64,000 nucleotides of DNA from Akanthomyces muscarius (Eukaryota > Ascomycota > Sordariomycetes > Hypocreales > Cordycipitaceae). A program made the position numbers and the translations under genes. The stretch is taken from positions 2,480,001 to 2,544,000 of the forward strand of contig NC_079241.1 in assembly GCF_028009165.1 (NCBI RefSeq). Reading direction: 5' to 3'. Under the pieces are notes generated by a model. That model did no database searches and was not told the origin of the DNA. It saw only the letters and a program-made list of their open reading frames with translations. Positions within the stretch are counted from its first letter, which is position 1, and each line of letters begins with the position of its first letter. Of this stretch, positions 46,860-58,795 are shown in pieces.

Positions 46860-49800
46860 CTAGGCATCAAATAGGTTCGACACACCGTCCAGAGCGTCTG
46901 GCGTCGTCCGCCTGCCTCCAGCCACCTGTTCCATCCGCGTAGTCCCGTTGCTCTGCGCCGTCGGCTCTGTCATGAAGCTCTGCGCCATCTTGCTCCGGCC
47001 GCCAGCCCTCTTGACTCGTCCGCCAGCAGTGCTTAAGCCCGCGCTCTTTGCCAGCTTGCCCATTTCCGACACGCTGACACCCTTGAGGTCCCGAAGCAGC
47101 TCCAGAACAATGGCGCGCTGCTGCCGGCTGTGCGACCCAGGTTTGGCCATGTAGGGCTTGAGCAGCTCCAACTCGCCCGCCTCGACGTTTGGCAGGGAGG
47201 TCAGCAAGTTGTGCGGCGTCATCGTCACTGGACTGTAGTGCACGTATACCGTGGCGATCAACGACGCGAGCTCCTTCTGTACCTCGACGAAGTACGGCTC
47301 GTGGAACGATGTCAAGCAGGCCCTGAGCACGTCGCCTGACAAATACTCTCGAATCGCAGATGCAATCTCTGTGGGGATGGGAGAAGGATCTGTAGAGCCC
47401 AAAGTGCCATCGGGTTGGGTATTTCTAGTGTCAGAGCTTGGTTGAAACTCGGGTACTAAAGAGATCAGTAATCGGAGCACCATGCCGCAGCATCTAGTAT
47501 CTCTCATACGTATTCCATGGGCACAGAATACTAAAAGTGGTTCCACTATTTCTTGGTGTAGCAAGCAAAATCGTCGCAGAGACGGGTAATGCTCTGTTGG
47601 GGGCGCCACTTCCGCGCCACTCGCCTTCTGAGCTCGAGCTTGCAGTGTTGGAGGATCTACGTCGCCAGTCAGTCATTGATCGCAAATATAACCCGGCGGG
47701 CCAACTTACTTTGTTTTGTGGGATCCAAAAAGTCAGCCATCATCACAACACCAGTATAAGTTACTTGGCGTAAAATGCTTTCTGACTTCATTTCTTCCTT
47801 GAGCCCATCTTCGCCGTCAGCCGCAACACTCTGTTGTGCGTCCATCTTCTCCCATTCGCCATTAACTTTAGCATCCATCTGTCTAAAGCACGCGGATAGC
47901 AAAGGCGGCAAGAAACGCCCTCGATAATCCACGGGACAGTCGTCAACCAAATATCTAACGAGGTTGAGTAAGTTGCTTTGTTGGTGAGTTGACAGCCATG
48001 TTGAGTCAGCGAAGAGCGCATTCGCCAAAGGGCCCGGCAGCCCCTGAAAGCCGTAAAACTGAAGCTCCAGCCGGCTCATACAGTATATGATTGCATAGGC
48101 CGTCTCTCTGACGAATCTAACGGATCCGCGCACTGTTGACGCCAAGCCCTCCATAGTGTTCTTTTTGTCTATGACTCTCGCGTAAAAATCGTCTTTGCTG
48201 CCATCTGAGATTCCAGCCTGCCAGAATCTGTCGCTAAGAACGCGAGCAACCATGGAGCGAGAGTCGCTGGGCAGACCGGTCCAGTTGTCGGGGTTATGTG
48301 TGGCATGTGCAAAGCTGTACACGGTAAGTATTTTGTTACAATTGAGGCGGGGATCAGAATAGGATGTACCTTAGTAGCTGGAGGAGATCGGCCAAAAGAC
48401 TGGAAAATCCGTCTTGCCACAGCGCGTATGAGGCTTGGAAAGCAGCGGAAGACTTGTCTAGACGCTCCACGGAGAAAGCAAGAAATGACTTAGTTGCTCG
48501 CAGCGGCAAGACCTGTATTTCGATTAGTTACTGAAGAAGTCCCAAGGCAAATATCTTGGCAATACCTTGATACGCTCTTCCATCTCGCTTTGGAGTGTCA
48601 GCCCCTCAGCGTCAAGTTCATGGGAGCCCCAGTCTTGGATTTTATCGGCCTGTTTGCGCGCCAGATAATCTTGTGCCTTGTCAAGAGCAAGCTGCTCACA
48701 AAAGCCAGCATACGATGCAACGGCAGACTTGATGTTCTCGGTCTGCCACTGTCCCTTCACAGGCTCAATAAATTCGCCTAGCTTCTGGATCTTCATTTGA
48801 AGTTCAACGTTGTGTGCTCGATGACTGAGCCTTGTCAGTATCAATACCAACGTGAATGATTCAGTCATACATACATAATGAGGAAAAGGAAGCTCCGGTA
48901 AGCAAGAGATCGTTTTTCATCAAGCGTACCAGACGAAAGCATCTCATTGACTCGAGTCTCAATTTGATCAAAGACGCCCTGACAAGTGAGTCAGCAGGGA
49001 TTTCACTACATGCGTCACTACAACATACCAAAAGATGATCCGGCATTTCGGAAGCAAGTCTTTGTAGCTCTACCATGCTCTCACTTTGTAAGTCTTTGAT
49101 AGCGTCATTAAATGCACGATAATCTGGTTCAACGGTCGGCCAGGTCATCAAAATATGCTCAAGAACTTTGAGCATAAAGCCAGCATTCTTGTTGAGTGCC
49201 GTCGTGGAAAAGAAAACGAGCAACTGTAGGGTGCGCTTCCTAATGGTTGGATCCTGTTTTTTGTTAATACCGTGTGATTCTACTTTGGCTTGATAGAGGC
49301 TCTGCACTTACCTCAAAGCTCATGCCTAGCAGTTTGTTACACCATGATTCCAAATTACACTCCAACTCGCTCATTTCGGACGAGGTCTGTGTCAATCAGT
49401 ATTTGAATGCACAGTAACGCGCGTGCTGGGGCGGGCGGGCGGGGGGGGTGACATACGGAGCTTTGTTGATTATGTCTTCGCCACTTCATGTAGCCTTTCA
49501 GTGTAGCTTCGATAACTGTGAAGTGAGAGTCAACCATGAGGGCGGGCATAGAGTGCTTGGTGTATGATTGTTCTTGCAAGGTTAGCATTGACTGTCAATA
49601 TTAAGCAGTGACGCATTGACTTACTGTTGAAGGCCGGTTGTCCATCGTACAGGTGCTGAAGAATGTGTTCAGTTCGGCCGAGAATGTGAGATGCAGCGTC
49701 AACGAGCTTAAGCTGGACAATAGCTTCAATCACCTGAGAGCTATATCTGCGATAGTTGCCCAAAAATGCATGTCTTTCGGGCAATGTGTCGGTATCTTCT

Positions 49801-51143
49801 TGTAGAAAGAGGAAAGTCGGGTCCTCATTGTCTTCAGGAAGATTTTCGTACCGAACCATTCTGGAACTGCATACCTCTAGCAAAGGGCCAATCAGAGGCG
49901 ACATGATGTCGCTATTGCCGATGTCTTTCCGATTCAGAAGACGTGTCCACGACACGAGAACCGGGATAGAAACCATAAGACTTTGATTCTGAACCACTTG
50001 AAGTAGAAGTTGGAGGAAGTTCTCTTTGGCAGCATCATTCGGCATGCGGTTGAATTTGCGGTCAAAATAATCGCCCAAGCTAGACAGCATTTCCGAGAGT
50101 TTTTTGAGGATCTGGTATTTATCCTCATCGACATCGCTGGGATCGACGGCCGCCCAATGATATAAGTTTTTGCATAGCTCAACAGAGGCTTGGCTATACA
50201 TCGGAGAAACAAGACCAAGGAACTCTTCATCAGTAAAGTTGGTTCGGCAGTAGAGAGCGTGGAGAGCGTCGAGCGAAGCCTTCTGGATCTCAGGCACGGT
50301 GGACGAAAGTCCCTGGCACATGAAATTGACACAACCAGCGGCGGTGATGGCTTTCGGAATCGCCCATGGCATCAGTGAGAGCATCAGAGACAGTCCTTTG
50401 GTTGTGCATGATTTGACCTCGTCATTGTCCGCTGGCGAGGCAGTCAGGCAGTTTCCAAGGAGCACAGAAAGCCTGCTAAGCCAGCCATCATCACCGCATC
50501 GCACATCAGGGCCAGGATGCCTGTTCGGAAATGCTTCGACAAGCACAGCGGTTGGCGTAAACACTTCGACGCATGCCTTGCTAAGGACACCCTCGCGCAT
50601 TGCCACTACTGAGTCGTCTCCAGCGAACACTTCATCAGACAAAGTCTCGAGAACGAACATGACGAGCTCCTTGTGCACCGCTGAGTCGGGAACTTCCCAG
50701 AGCTGGACAAGCATCGCATCCATATCCAGCCACTCACCTCCCCAGCAGCGCTTCGCCACCTCGACCCAGAGCTGTGCAGTTTTGTTTCGGAGGTACGTAG
50801 GATCGTCGCGGGAAACTGCCTGGGCAAGTTCCAGAACCCAGCTTCTCAGAGTCAAGGCCTGTTCCTCGGTGTAGCCAGACCACTTGTAACGGATCGCGTG
50901 CTCCAAGAGCGACAGGGCGTAGTGTCGCACAACAGGCGGCTGTGCCTTGTCGCTCGCGAGGTTATAGCCTTGCATCGGTGCTTCGTCATGGCTTTTGATT
51001 TCTTCGAGAAAGTTTTGCGCATCGCGTCTCGCGTTATTGTTCGAGAATGCGCTATGAACAACATCGAGAGCTGCTCGAATTTTGGCCATGGTTTCTGAAG
51101 CCCCGCCACTGCCACCCAGATCGCCGCCGCCGTTCGTAGCCAT
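46860..51143 (-). CDS. MSN5: Karyopherin MSN5 / exportin-5 family
   Basis: Importin-beta-like nuclear transport receptor; the fungal orthologue exports phosphorylated transcription factors and imports some complexes, while animal exportin-5 exports small structured RNA. Nine exons close in frame: 49625-51143, 49457-49572, 49312-49386, 49029-49253, 48875-48978, 48566-48824, 48370-48512, 47710-48314 and 46860-47656, giving 1280 aa, the expected length. Near the N-terminus are [18 protein letters not shown] and [17 protein letters not shown] (importin-beta N-terminal type), then [17 protein letters not shown] and HEAT-like helices throughout. The segment [25 protein letters not shown] lies at the second exon. 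The C-terminal part has [25 protein letters not shown]. One intron carries a G-quadruplex-like tract on the plus strand. Confidence 0.92.
49428..49448 (+). repeat. G-quadruplex-type motif inside an MSN5 intron
   Basis: Four G-runs on the plus strand (GGGG, GGG, GGG and eight G) separated by single C residues, just inside the intron at 49387-49456. The MSN5 transcript itself has the C-rich complement directly after its GTATGT donor. Confidence 0.85.
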
Positions 51144-51953
51144 GTTTCTACTGTCACGGGGCGGAAGGTCGACGTGAGATGTGGTGTATTCGTGTTCCTG
51201 AGCTCGAGCAGCAGCTTGGTTAGGGAATTAGCGAAGTTTCTCGTGTAACTTCTGAAGCGATGTATTATCGCGGTAACATGGAGGACGAAGCGAATGTGAG
51301 AAAACGCAGCGACGCGAATATCCTCTGTGGCGTAGGTGGGCACCCGAGCGGTCGAATGTTGAGATTCGGGTGGTCGCCGGGAAATCCGTGTCGCCTGCAA
51401 GAAAGTTGCACGTCGAAAGCAATCGCCCTGACGAGAGTAATGAAAGATGCCACGCTTCGAACACAGGGCTGCAACTTTCAAGAGCTGACTGACGGAGGTT
51501 GGCAGAGGTGGGACGTGGGAACGCCAAGTTCAATTGCCATGGTGGAGTGCCCCGCTGCTGCGCGGCGCCCGTGAAGACACACACAGCCCAGCGCAACACG
51601 ATGCACACGTATGAGCAGCCGCGGTAATGCAGGTCCCGAGTCGTGCAGCCCAGCGAATCTGACTTAGCCCACACCCAAAGAGTTTCTATAGTCGTCGTAG
51701 TTCTCTATGAGTGGCTGTTTACTCATTCGCCGCTTTGACGGCTTTCACCCACGGCATCGTGCAACGGCCGTCGCGACACCAGAGTTGGCCGGTCCTTACC
51801 AGGTTCGGCGAATCCGGCACTACTCAATCAATGGCGGTACTTTAAAAATATATTCGCTTGTGGGCATAAACATATGAATGGGAACCTCACATTACTATTA
51901 CTGTCTTATTCAATGAATTTATTTGTGACGTTCAGACCATCTTGGACTGTGTC
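51144..51953. promoter_or_regulatory. MSN5 upstream region and DPH7 3' flank
   Basis: Both neighbours are minus-strand. The gap should include the MSN5 leader and promoter and the DPH7 3' UTR. The minus-strand frame at 51228-51674 has no familiar motif. Confidence 0.5.
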
Positions 51954-53377
51954 CTATGCAAGACTGCATTCCCAAGTGCACAGAAGTTTATCATAAAAGC
52001 TACTTGATACACAAATGAGCTGCTTCGGCCCCTTGAAGGCAAAATCACTGGCATAGTTCATGCTCTTGTGACTTTCAAATCTGGCGAGGACTCGTAGCGA
52101 ACATGATCCCCCGTTCTTTATGCTCAAATCCACCACCCGAGCGCCTCCATGCATGCACGATGCAAGAAGCACTACATGGGCTGCATCCTCTTCCATCTTT
52201 TGACTAATCAGATCTAGTCTCCAAACGCCGCCTTCAAGGTTCTCCTGTAAAACTTGCTCAACTCGTCGCGCGCCGTATGATTCATGTAAGTCATGAATTA
52301 TAAACACACGCAAATGGTCATCATAGCTTCCTGTTATGACAACCCTTCCTACTGTGCCTATCTTCAGATTCAAAGGTAAAATGGCAGTGACGCCGGCGTC
52401 ATGTTTTCCTTTGATGAGCACAGGTAAATACGGTTCTTCTGGCAGAACAGTCGAGTCCCCAGCAGGCCAGCTGCAAGTGGTGTATCTGAGAATCGAGTCA
52501 TCTCCACCACAGTACACTGTTGTGTCAACAGGCTGAGACCCAGAGAGTGTGGGTGAAGTGGAAAGCGCAATAGACCACGCCTCCAGAGTGTTAGAAATAT
52601 TGAGGTCGATATATTGCGATATTTTCCAATACTCATCTAGGTATAGTAGTCGGGCATTGCCTGTGGAAGTCGTCACAGCCACGACATTCGGTAACACCGG
52701 ATGCCATTTGCATTGAAGGTAGAGGACATCCTCCCCGAGATCATCACATCTGCTCGTAGCTAGATGCTTCAGTGGCGCAGACTTGACGCTGCCGTCCAAC
52801 CTGAAAACTGCAAGCGTCCCAGTGCTCGAAACAGCGGCCAGGATATCTTCATTTTGTTTGACTTCATTATTGAACCGAATGTCCAGCAAAGCAGAAGGCT
52901 GCGAAATTGTCTGGAGCAACGATCTTTATCGATGAGTTAGTGCGCTGGGCCTCCGAGTAAAGCATAAAGCACGGAACTTACAGCTTTGGGGTCGTTTCAT
53001 CGCCAGTGCTGAATACCAGCAGGCTACCGTTGCGACTTTGTGCTTTCTTTTCGGTGCTGTCTTCTGCCTCATCAGACCCTCCTTCTTCGCGCTGTAAGTT
53101 GTAGGTTCCAATCACAAAGCAGTTGGGGTATTTGCGGCAGAATTGCAAGCAGCTGGGAGGTAAGTCTAGCGTCAGAGACTGTGTCGATTCTAATACAGGA
53201 GCGGCGTTCATGGTAAGCAAAATGTTCATCAACTGTTCTCCGATGTATGAGATGCGCAAATTTGTAGGCGCTGTTAGGGACATGTGGGCCGCGCTGACAA
53301 GAATTGGAGGTTAGCGGAGAGTGGCGTTGAACGGGCGATGAAGCGCTCTCATACCTTGCCGAAGGCTTTACCGACAT
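51954..53377 (-). CDS. DPH7: Diphthine methyl ester hydrolase DPH7 (WD40)
   Basis: WD40 protein that demethylates methyl-diphthine on elongation factor 2 before the final amidation to diphthamide (yeast Rrt2). Exons 53355-53377, 52982-53293 and 51954-52923 join in frame to 434 aa. WD-repeat elements are visible as SLTLDLPPSCLQFCR, FVIGTYNL, LLVFSTGD, CKWHPVLPNVVAVTTSTG, EAWSIALS, TTVYCGGDDSILRY (a typical DPH7 segment), HDAGVTAILP, VVITGSYDDHLRVF, GGVWRLDLI and LLASCMHGGARVV. The tail SSSFYDKLLCTWEC is also family-like. It diverges from the DUF1917 gene across 282 bp. Confidence 0.9.
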
Positions 53378-53659
53378 ATTCTTTCGAAATTTTTGACTAA
53401 ACAGGAACTGTTGGCGTGCTTCTCACTTTGCAGCTCGATGTGGCAGGCTGACGCGCTGCCGCAAACACCTGTCCTAGGGCTGATACCCAGACGGCTCCCC
53501 GCTACGTACCTACGTTACTTGTTCCAGGCGTTCCGTCACCACCCATTTCCATCCCTGGCGCTTTTCTCATGCTGGTAAATTTTTACCACCTTCCACATTA
53601 TTCACGGTTATTCCCAATATTGCTCATTCTTAGGTCAACTATCTCGAGTGCCGCAAGAC

Positions 53660-54747
53660 ATGGGCCATAAACGCGCCACATCTGATGACTCGTCATTCTA
53701 CGGCAAGGGACCTGACTCAGTCTTATCGGCAACGCCTAACTCTTCTTGATAGGTGATGAAAATGCAGTAGAATATCTTGATCAACGAGTTGAATCATTTG
53801 ATCCTGACGAGTGGATGATGCAACGTCATCGGCAACCGGGATCGGCGCAGCCGCGCATAGTCCAGGCTGATACGACCGCTGAGTTACATAACCCTTACGC
53901 AGGAGTTCCATATGCTTGGCAGCTTACAGAAACGGTGGACGATTTCCTTTCCCGTCTGCCTCCAGCTACGACGACCCAAGCGCCCGAGACTCCATGGATA
54001 TATATTTGTAACCCGTATATTCCACGCGTCCCAAAGTCGGAGAGCTTAAACCAAGCGAGCAAAGGGAACGAGGATGAGGGGCCTGAGCAAGACGGTTCCA
54101 GACTGGATGTTGTCATCGAGGGCGGTATGGAGCGACTCGAACTTTTAGGCAATTTTGTTCGCGAACTTCCAAAATTCGGCCGGCCACCATCCACCACTGA
54201 AAGGGAGAAAAATAAAGAACGGTCACAAGCTACTTTAGACATTCTGCATCTCGCCCATGTTGGAAAAGTCCGTGCAGGAAAGGTGAGAATTCTATTCAGC
54301 ACCACGGTGTATCCGCTGACCTTCGCGTTGCCAGTGGATGCTCTTTTGTGATGTTTTGGAGGTGAATGAGGTTTGGGACATTGTCGCCAAGGCGACCGCA
54401 AATAACGAACTCGGAATCGCGGCAAAGGTCGCTCCGCGGCCCGAGCAAAATGGCTCGCGGAAGGATCGCCTTATTTGCGTGTATACAAAAGACTTCATGG
54501 ACAAAATCGACGTTGGGCGCGTTGTCCAACGACTGAAGGAGCTTCGGTTGGCAGATGGAAAGTTGAGAAAAATCTACTACAAGCCCGGTAAGTGCCCGAA
54601 GTGCTGCGCTTCGTCCATTCTGCTAATTTGACAGATGTCTTTACGTATTTGGGAATATCAGGTGGTAATCCGTGGGGTTTAAAGGCGTCTGTCTACAACT
54701 CCTCCGAAGTATTTCCATCAGTGCAAGACGCTGTAATGACACTGTAG
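53660..54747 (+). CDS. DUF1917 protein (BLES03/C11orf68-like)
   Basis: Exons 53660-53702, 53753-54282, 54335-54587 and 54635-54747 join in frame to 312 aa. The first intron (50 nt) begins GCAAGG rather than GT, contains a CTAAC branch site and ends GATAG; the join restores the acidic N-terminus DDSSFYGDENAVEYL. Downstream are NPYAGVPYAWQLTETVDDFL, TPWIYICNPYIPR, GGMERLELLGNFV, an extended segment through KVRAGKWMLFCDVLEVNEVW, RKDRLICVYTKDFMDKIDVGRVVQRLKEL and the C-terminal KIYYKPDVFTYLGISGGNPWGLK. That pattern matches the DUF1917 family, which has an eIF4E-like fold and no settled function. An RNA or cap-related role would be inference. Confidence 0.87.
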
Positions 54748-54975
54748 GTCTCTTTTTGGCATGTAGCAGAGCATACTTAGAGATCTTCAGCATCCAAGTG
54801 GTTTTGACGAACTAGAATCTTGCATTGGACCAAAAGAAATATAAAAGATACCAAACTCCCACGCCAACCACGTATTCCGCTGCAAAAATGTTCTGCCCGG
54901 TGTATCCTATGCTGAAAATCACGCTCATGATGACAAGTATGGTTAAAAAAGAAACGCAAAGCAACCACGGAAGAA

Positions 54976-55602
54976 TCAGACATTTTGCTCTTGGAGGTCC
55001 CCGACAAGAGTTTCATCTGGGTCCACGACTTTCAAAGGCAGTACCAACCGGTAAGCGCTGTTACCGTTGAGGTAGTAGCGATGCAGTTTCTTGGAACGCA
55101 GAAAACCAAGCTGCTCGTATAGACGCATAGCTGGTACGTTTGTCTCTTCAGTCTCGAGTACAATTTCATCGGCATTCCGTTTGGCCATTGCATCGATGGC
55201 ACATTTGACGAGGGCAGTAGCCACGCCATGGCCTCTGTAAGGGGACGCCACTGCAAGCATTGCAATATAACCACGCCGCGTAGGAGTTGAGCGACAGGCA
55301 TGAACCTCAAGTTTGCAAATGATGACACCGATTAGAGAGCCGTCTTGAGGATTAAGTGCCTTTGATTGGGGTCAGCCGTAGTCGCCAATGTCTTCAGCAG
55401 CGCAAGGCTGCGAGATAAATACCATGAAACAAAGATGAGCCCACTGACACAGGAAGTATCGGTACACGTAGATACTATAAGGCTCGCTCAGGTCCTTAGA
55501 GATGAGAGAACGAATAGCGGGAAGGTACTGGGCTTCGAATTTATGCTCGTACTGCACGTAGCTGAGCTCGACAGGGGGCGCTTCAGCAGGCGCAACATCC
55601 AT
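54976..55602 (-). CDS. NAA30: N-alpha-acetyltransferase NatC catalytic subunit (NAA30/MAK3)
   Basis: GNAT-fold enzyme that acetylates N-terminal Met followed by hydrophobic residues, acting co-translationally with NAA35 and NAA38. Exons 55423-55602 and 54976-55359 join in frame across a 63-nt intron to 187 aa. Motifs: YLPAIRSLISKDLSEPYSIYVYRYFL (family hallmark, cited here over residues about 28-53), SLIGVIICKLEVH, GYIAMLAVASPYRGHGVATAL with the acetyl-CoA loop RGHGVA, EIVLETEETNVPAMRLYEQLGF and the tail HRYYLNGNSAYRLVLPL. The gene is convergent with the DUF1917 gene (228 bp between stops). Confidence 0.94.
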
Positions 55603-56866
55603 GCCAGGCGACTGTGGTATGAGTAGCAAGTGAAAGTAAAAGATCAGTAAGTGAAGCGAGTTCGAAGCGATATTGGAGATATCAAGTCGCCCGGGACCTG
55701 GCGTTGGTAGAAGATGGTGAGATTCAAAACTCAGCGGGGCAGTATGGCGGGGCACAGCAGTAACTAATGCTGAAGGGGGGAAGCCGGCGGCTGGTAGAGC
55801 GGGCACGGATGAGAGTGGTGTATGTTTGAGTAGTCCCCCTATGAGCTTTGAAAGAAGAAACAGAGAGGGTAGATACCGGAAACCCCATCGAAATCCTATA
55901 TTAGGGAATTCTTCAATACAGCAAGATATCGGAATGCACTAGCCGGTGACTCAGTTGCTGCCTGGCAAGCTGCAAGGCGTACTGACACTATATCCTGACA
56001 CTACATTAGTGGCGCCAGCCTGACAGCATGAATCGGGGCTTTGGCTGCGCTGCGGGCATGAGCCAATGAGGTCACATGGCCAGCGGTCCATGAGCGCTGC
56101 GCGCCAGGAGCGCCTCTATGCATTGAATAAATCGGCCATACATCGGATTGGCGCAGTCAGAGATGCAGACCCTGGACTATGTGGCACAATATCTAGGCTA
56201 CTTGGCTACCTACATATTACAGCACAGGGGAAGCTTCGGTGATGTGGGGTAAAGCAATGCAGCAGCGCCAGGGTAGGAGCTCCAGAGGATCGTATCTATG
56301 TAGCTGGGTAAATAGAACGCGATGAAAAAGTACAATAAGAGACGAAGGACGCGATTTCCCTCCTCGGAAAAAAAGAAGAAGAAACACGTAAACGATTTTG
56401 CAGCCGTCAGTCATGAGCAGTAACGTGCGCTATACAAAGTGCCTGCCACCGCTTGCCAACGGACGCATGGCCGGCTTTTCGTGTGGATAAGGCCCATTGC
56501 CTACACCCAATGTAGCATAGAATTACCACCTAGGTACCGTAACAACTAGGTACCTAATAAATGCCGAAGCTCCATCTTCCTCTTGATCTTGACGTCAACA
56601 AACCACACCCGGCCCGGTTCTCACATGCTCGCCGTGGGATCCGAGTCCCTTTTCCCCGTCACATGCGCTTCGCTTTGCAGCTTGAAATTTCAACAACTCC
56701 TCCAGCTAGGCTCGGCGTTTTCGTCGACGACACTACCGGCAGCTGATCGTGCGACAAATGATTGTTCTGCGCCAGCTCTCTAAACACCGAGCCTCAGCAA
56801 CCCTGACCCTTGCGCCGCGCGCATCTACTGCGGCCGGTTCTTCGTGACACAAGACAAGGAAGAACA
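55603..56866. promoter_or_regulatory. Divergent upstream region, NAA30 / LRO1
   Basis: This 1.26-kb gap separates outward-facing starts. It contains a GGTACC/ACCTAGGT block at 56529-56556 and CT-rich sequence at 56690-56860 that suits an LRO1 leader. No gene recognised. Confidence 0.5.
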
Positions 56867-58795
56867 ATGTCCTCTAACGTACGGCGCCGCAACGTTGCCG
56901 GATCGCCCTCGGCCTCGCCATCGAAATCGGAATCGAAATCGAAAACTACCAACCAGACCAGCAAGGATGACTCTGCTGCCCAAGTTCACGAGCCGACCGA
57001 CCAGCCATTGGTGCAAATAGTACAAAAGCCCAAGACGCGGAAGCGCCGCAATACTTTCATCTTCTTACTCGGTGGCCTTTGTGGTCTGATAGCAGCAGGA
57101 TTTTTTGCCTCGAGCAATGACTTGATTGAGTTCCCGGAACTGCTGGGTGACCTCAGCATGGACACCTTTGTCGACATACTCCCTGCTGGCCTCATTAGCG
57201 ATGTCAGGGATCTGATGCAGGGCGAGCGCGATATTGCTGAAGCCTATGACTCGTTTTATGTTGGCCTCAAGGCACGCGCTGAAGGTTTGCACGCAGACCA
57301 CCCCATGGTCATGATACCCGGCGTCATCTCGACCGGCCTGGAGTCGTGGGGCACTGCCAACGTCTCGCGAAGCTACTTTCGCAAACGACTCTGGGGCAGT
57401 TGGACAATGATGCGTGCTCTAGTCATGGACAAGGAGAATTGGAAAAGACATGTCATGCTAGATAAGCAGACAGGTCTCGATCCTCCTATGATGAAGCTAC
57501 GTGCTGCGCAAGGCTTTGATGCGACCGATTTTTTCATCACTGGCTACTGGATCTGGAACAAGATTTTCGAAAATCTCGCCACTATCGGATATGACCCAAC
57601 CAACTCTTTCACAGCCGCATACGACTGGCGACTGTCTTACCCTGATCTTGAGGTCCGAGACCGCTACTTCTCCCGTCTCAAGTCTCATATTGAAGGCGCC
57701 TTGGCTACAGATGGAAGAAAGGTTGTACTAGCTTCACACAGCATGGGTAGCCAAGTCATGTTCTATTTTTTCAACTGGGTGGAATCTGAGCATGGTGGCC
57801 ACGGCGGAAGCGACTGGGTTGAAAAGCACGTTGATTCATGGATCAACATTAGCGGCTGCATGCTTGGTGCTGTCAAGGATCTCACAGCAGTTCTGTCCGG
57901 CGAGATGCGAGATACCGCACAGCTCAACGCCTTTGCAATTTATGGCCTCGAAAAATTCTTGAGTAAGGCGGAAAGAGCTGAGATTTTCCGCGCCATGCCT
58001 GGCATTTCCTCAATGCTTCCCATCGGTGGTGAAGCAGTCTGGGGTGGTCAAGATTGGGCACCAGATGACCTCCCAGGTCAAAACAAGTCGTACGGTTCGT
58101 TCCTCAATTTCCGAGCTAGTTCCAACAGCACCGCTCCATTGAAAAACATGACGGTCGATGACTCCCTCGACTATTTGATGACGGTTACCGAGGATTGGTA
58201 TGGAGAAAAGATATCGAAGAGCTATTCTCGCGGCATTGCACATACCACAGCTGAAGTGGAAAAGAACCAAGGTGACCCAAAAATGTGGCACAATCCGCTC
58301 GCATCGAGGCTTCCTAACGCTCCGAGCCTCAAAATATTCTGCTTTTATGGAGTCGGAAAACCTACTGAGCGAGGATACTACTATCGCGTTCCAGATCAAT
58401 CAGAAACTCTTTTGAACATTACTATTGATACCGATTTTACAGACGGGCCGGTAGACCATGGTGTTGTCATGGGAGAAGGCGACGGCACTGTGAACCTTCT
58501 GAGTACTGGATACATGTGCAACCGCGGGTGGAATATGAAGCGTTATAACCCAGCTGGCTCGCGTATTACTGTCGTCGAGATGCCGCACGAGCCAGAAAGG
58601 TTTAATCCTCGAGGTGGTCCGAAAACGGCAGACCATGTCGACATTTTAGGCCGCCAGAACCTCAATGAGCTGATTCTGAGAATTGCTGCGGGAAAGGGAG
58701 ATACCATTTCAGATTACATTGTCAGCGACATCGTGCAGTACGCAGACAAGATTAAGATTTATGAGGAGGGTCAGGAGCCGAAGAGTGCTCAGTAG
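56867..58795 (+). CDS. LRO1: Phospholipid:diacylglycerol acyltransferase
   Basis: ER/inner-nuclear-envelope enzyme that transfers an acyl chain from phospholipid to diacylglycerol, making triacylglycerol without acyl-CoA. Intronless, 642 aa from the ATG at 56867; an upstream in-frame extension lacks an ATG. Residues 1-62 are Ser/Lys/Arg-rich and cytosolic. One transmembrane helix follows at about 64-83 (FIFLLGGLCGLIAAGFF). The lumenal LCAT-like alpha/beta-hydrolase domain has VMIPGVISTGLESWG, the nucleophile Ser in LASHSMGSQ (about residue 291), FINIS-like WINISGCMLG, the Asp of GEGDGTVNLLS (about 538) and the His of DHVDILGR (about 590). The catalytic triad and the PDAT-specific YDWRLSYPDLE are present. 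Confidence 0.95.
   Translation: MSSNVRRRNVAGSPSASPSKSESKSKTTNQTSKDDSAAQVHEPTDQPLVQIVQKPKTRKRRNTFIFLLGGLCGLIAAGFFASSNDLIEFPELLGDLSMDTFVDILPAGLISDVRDLMQGERDIAEAYDSFYVGLKARAEGLHADHPMVMIPGVISTGLESWGTANVSRSYFRKRLWGSWTMMRALVMDKENWKRHVMLDKQTGLDPPMMKLRAAQGFDATDFFITGYWIWNKIFENLATIGYDPTNSFTAAYDWRLSYPDLEVRDRYFSRLKSHIEGALATDGRKVVLASHSMGSQVMFYFFNWVESEHGGHGGSDWVEKHVDSWINISGCMLGAVKDLTAVLSGEMRDTAQLNAFAIYGLEKFLSKAERAEIFRAMPGISSMLPIGGEAVWGGQDWAPDDLPGQNKSYGSFLNFRASSNSTAPLKNMTVDDSLDYLMTVTEDWYGEKISKSYSRGIAHTTAEVEKNQGDPKMWHNPLASRLPNAPSLKIFCFYGVGKPTERGYYYRVPDQSETLLNITIDTDFTDGPVDHGVVMGEGDGTVNLLSTGYMCNRGWNMKRYNPAGSRITVVEMPHEPERFNPRGGPKTADHVDILGRQNLNELILRIAAGKGDTISDYIVSDIVQYADKIKIYEEGQEPKSAQ

Noticed and set aside
48870..48930. 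Candidate donor GTACGC at 48929 in MSN5
   Set aside because: Reading on without splicing yields the conserved S-S-G-T-L-D-E-K-R segment, and the true donor GTATGT lies further on at 48874.
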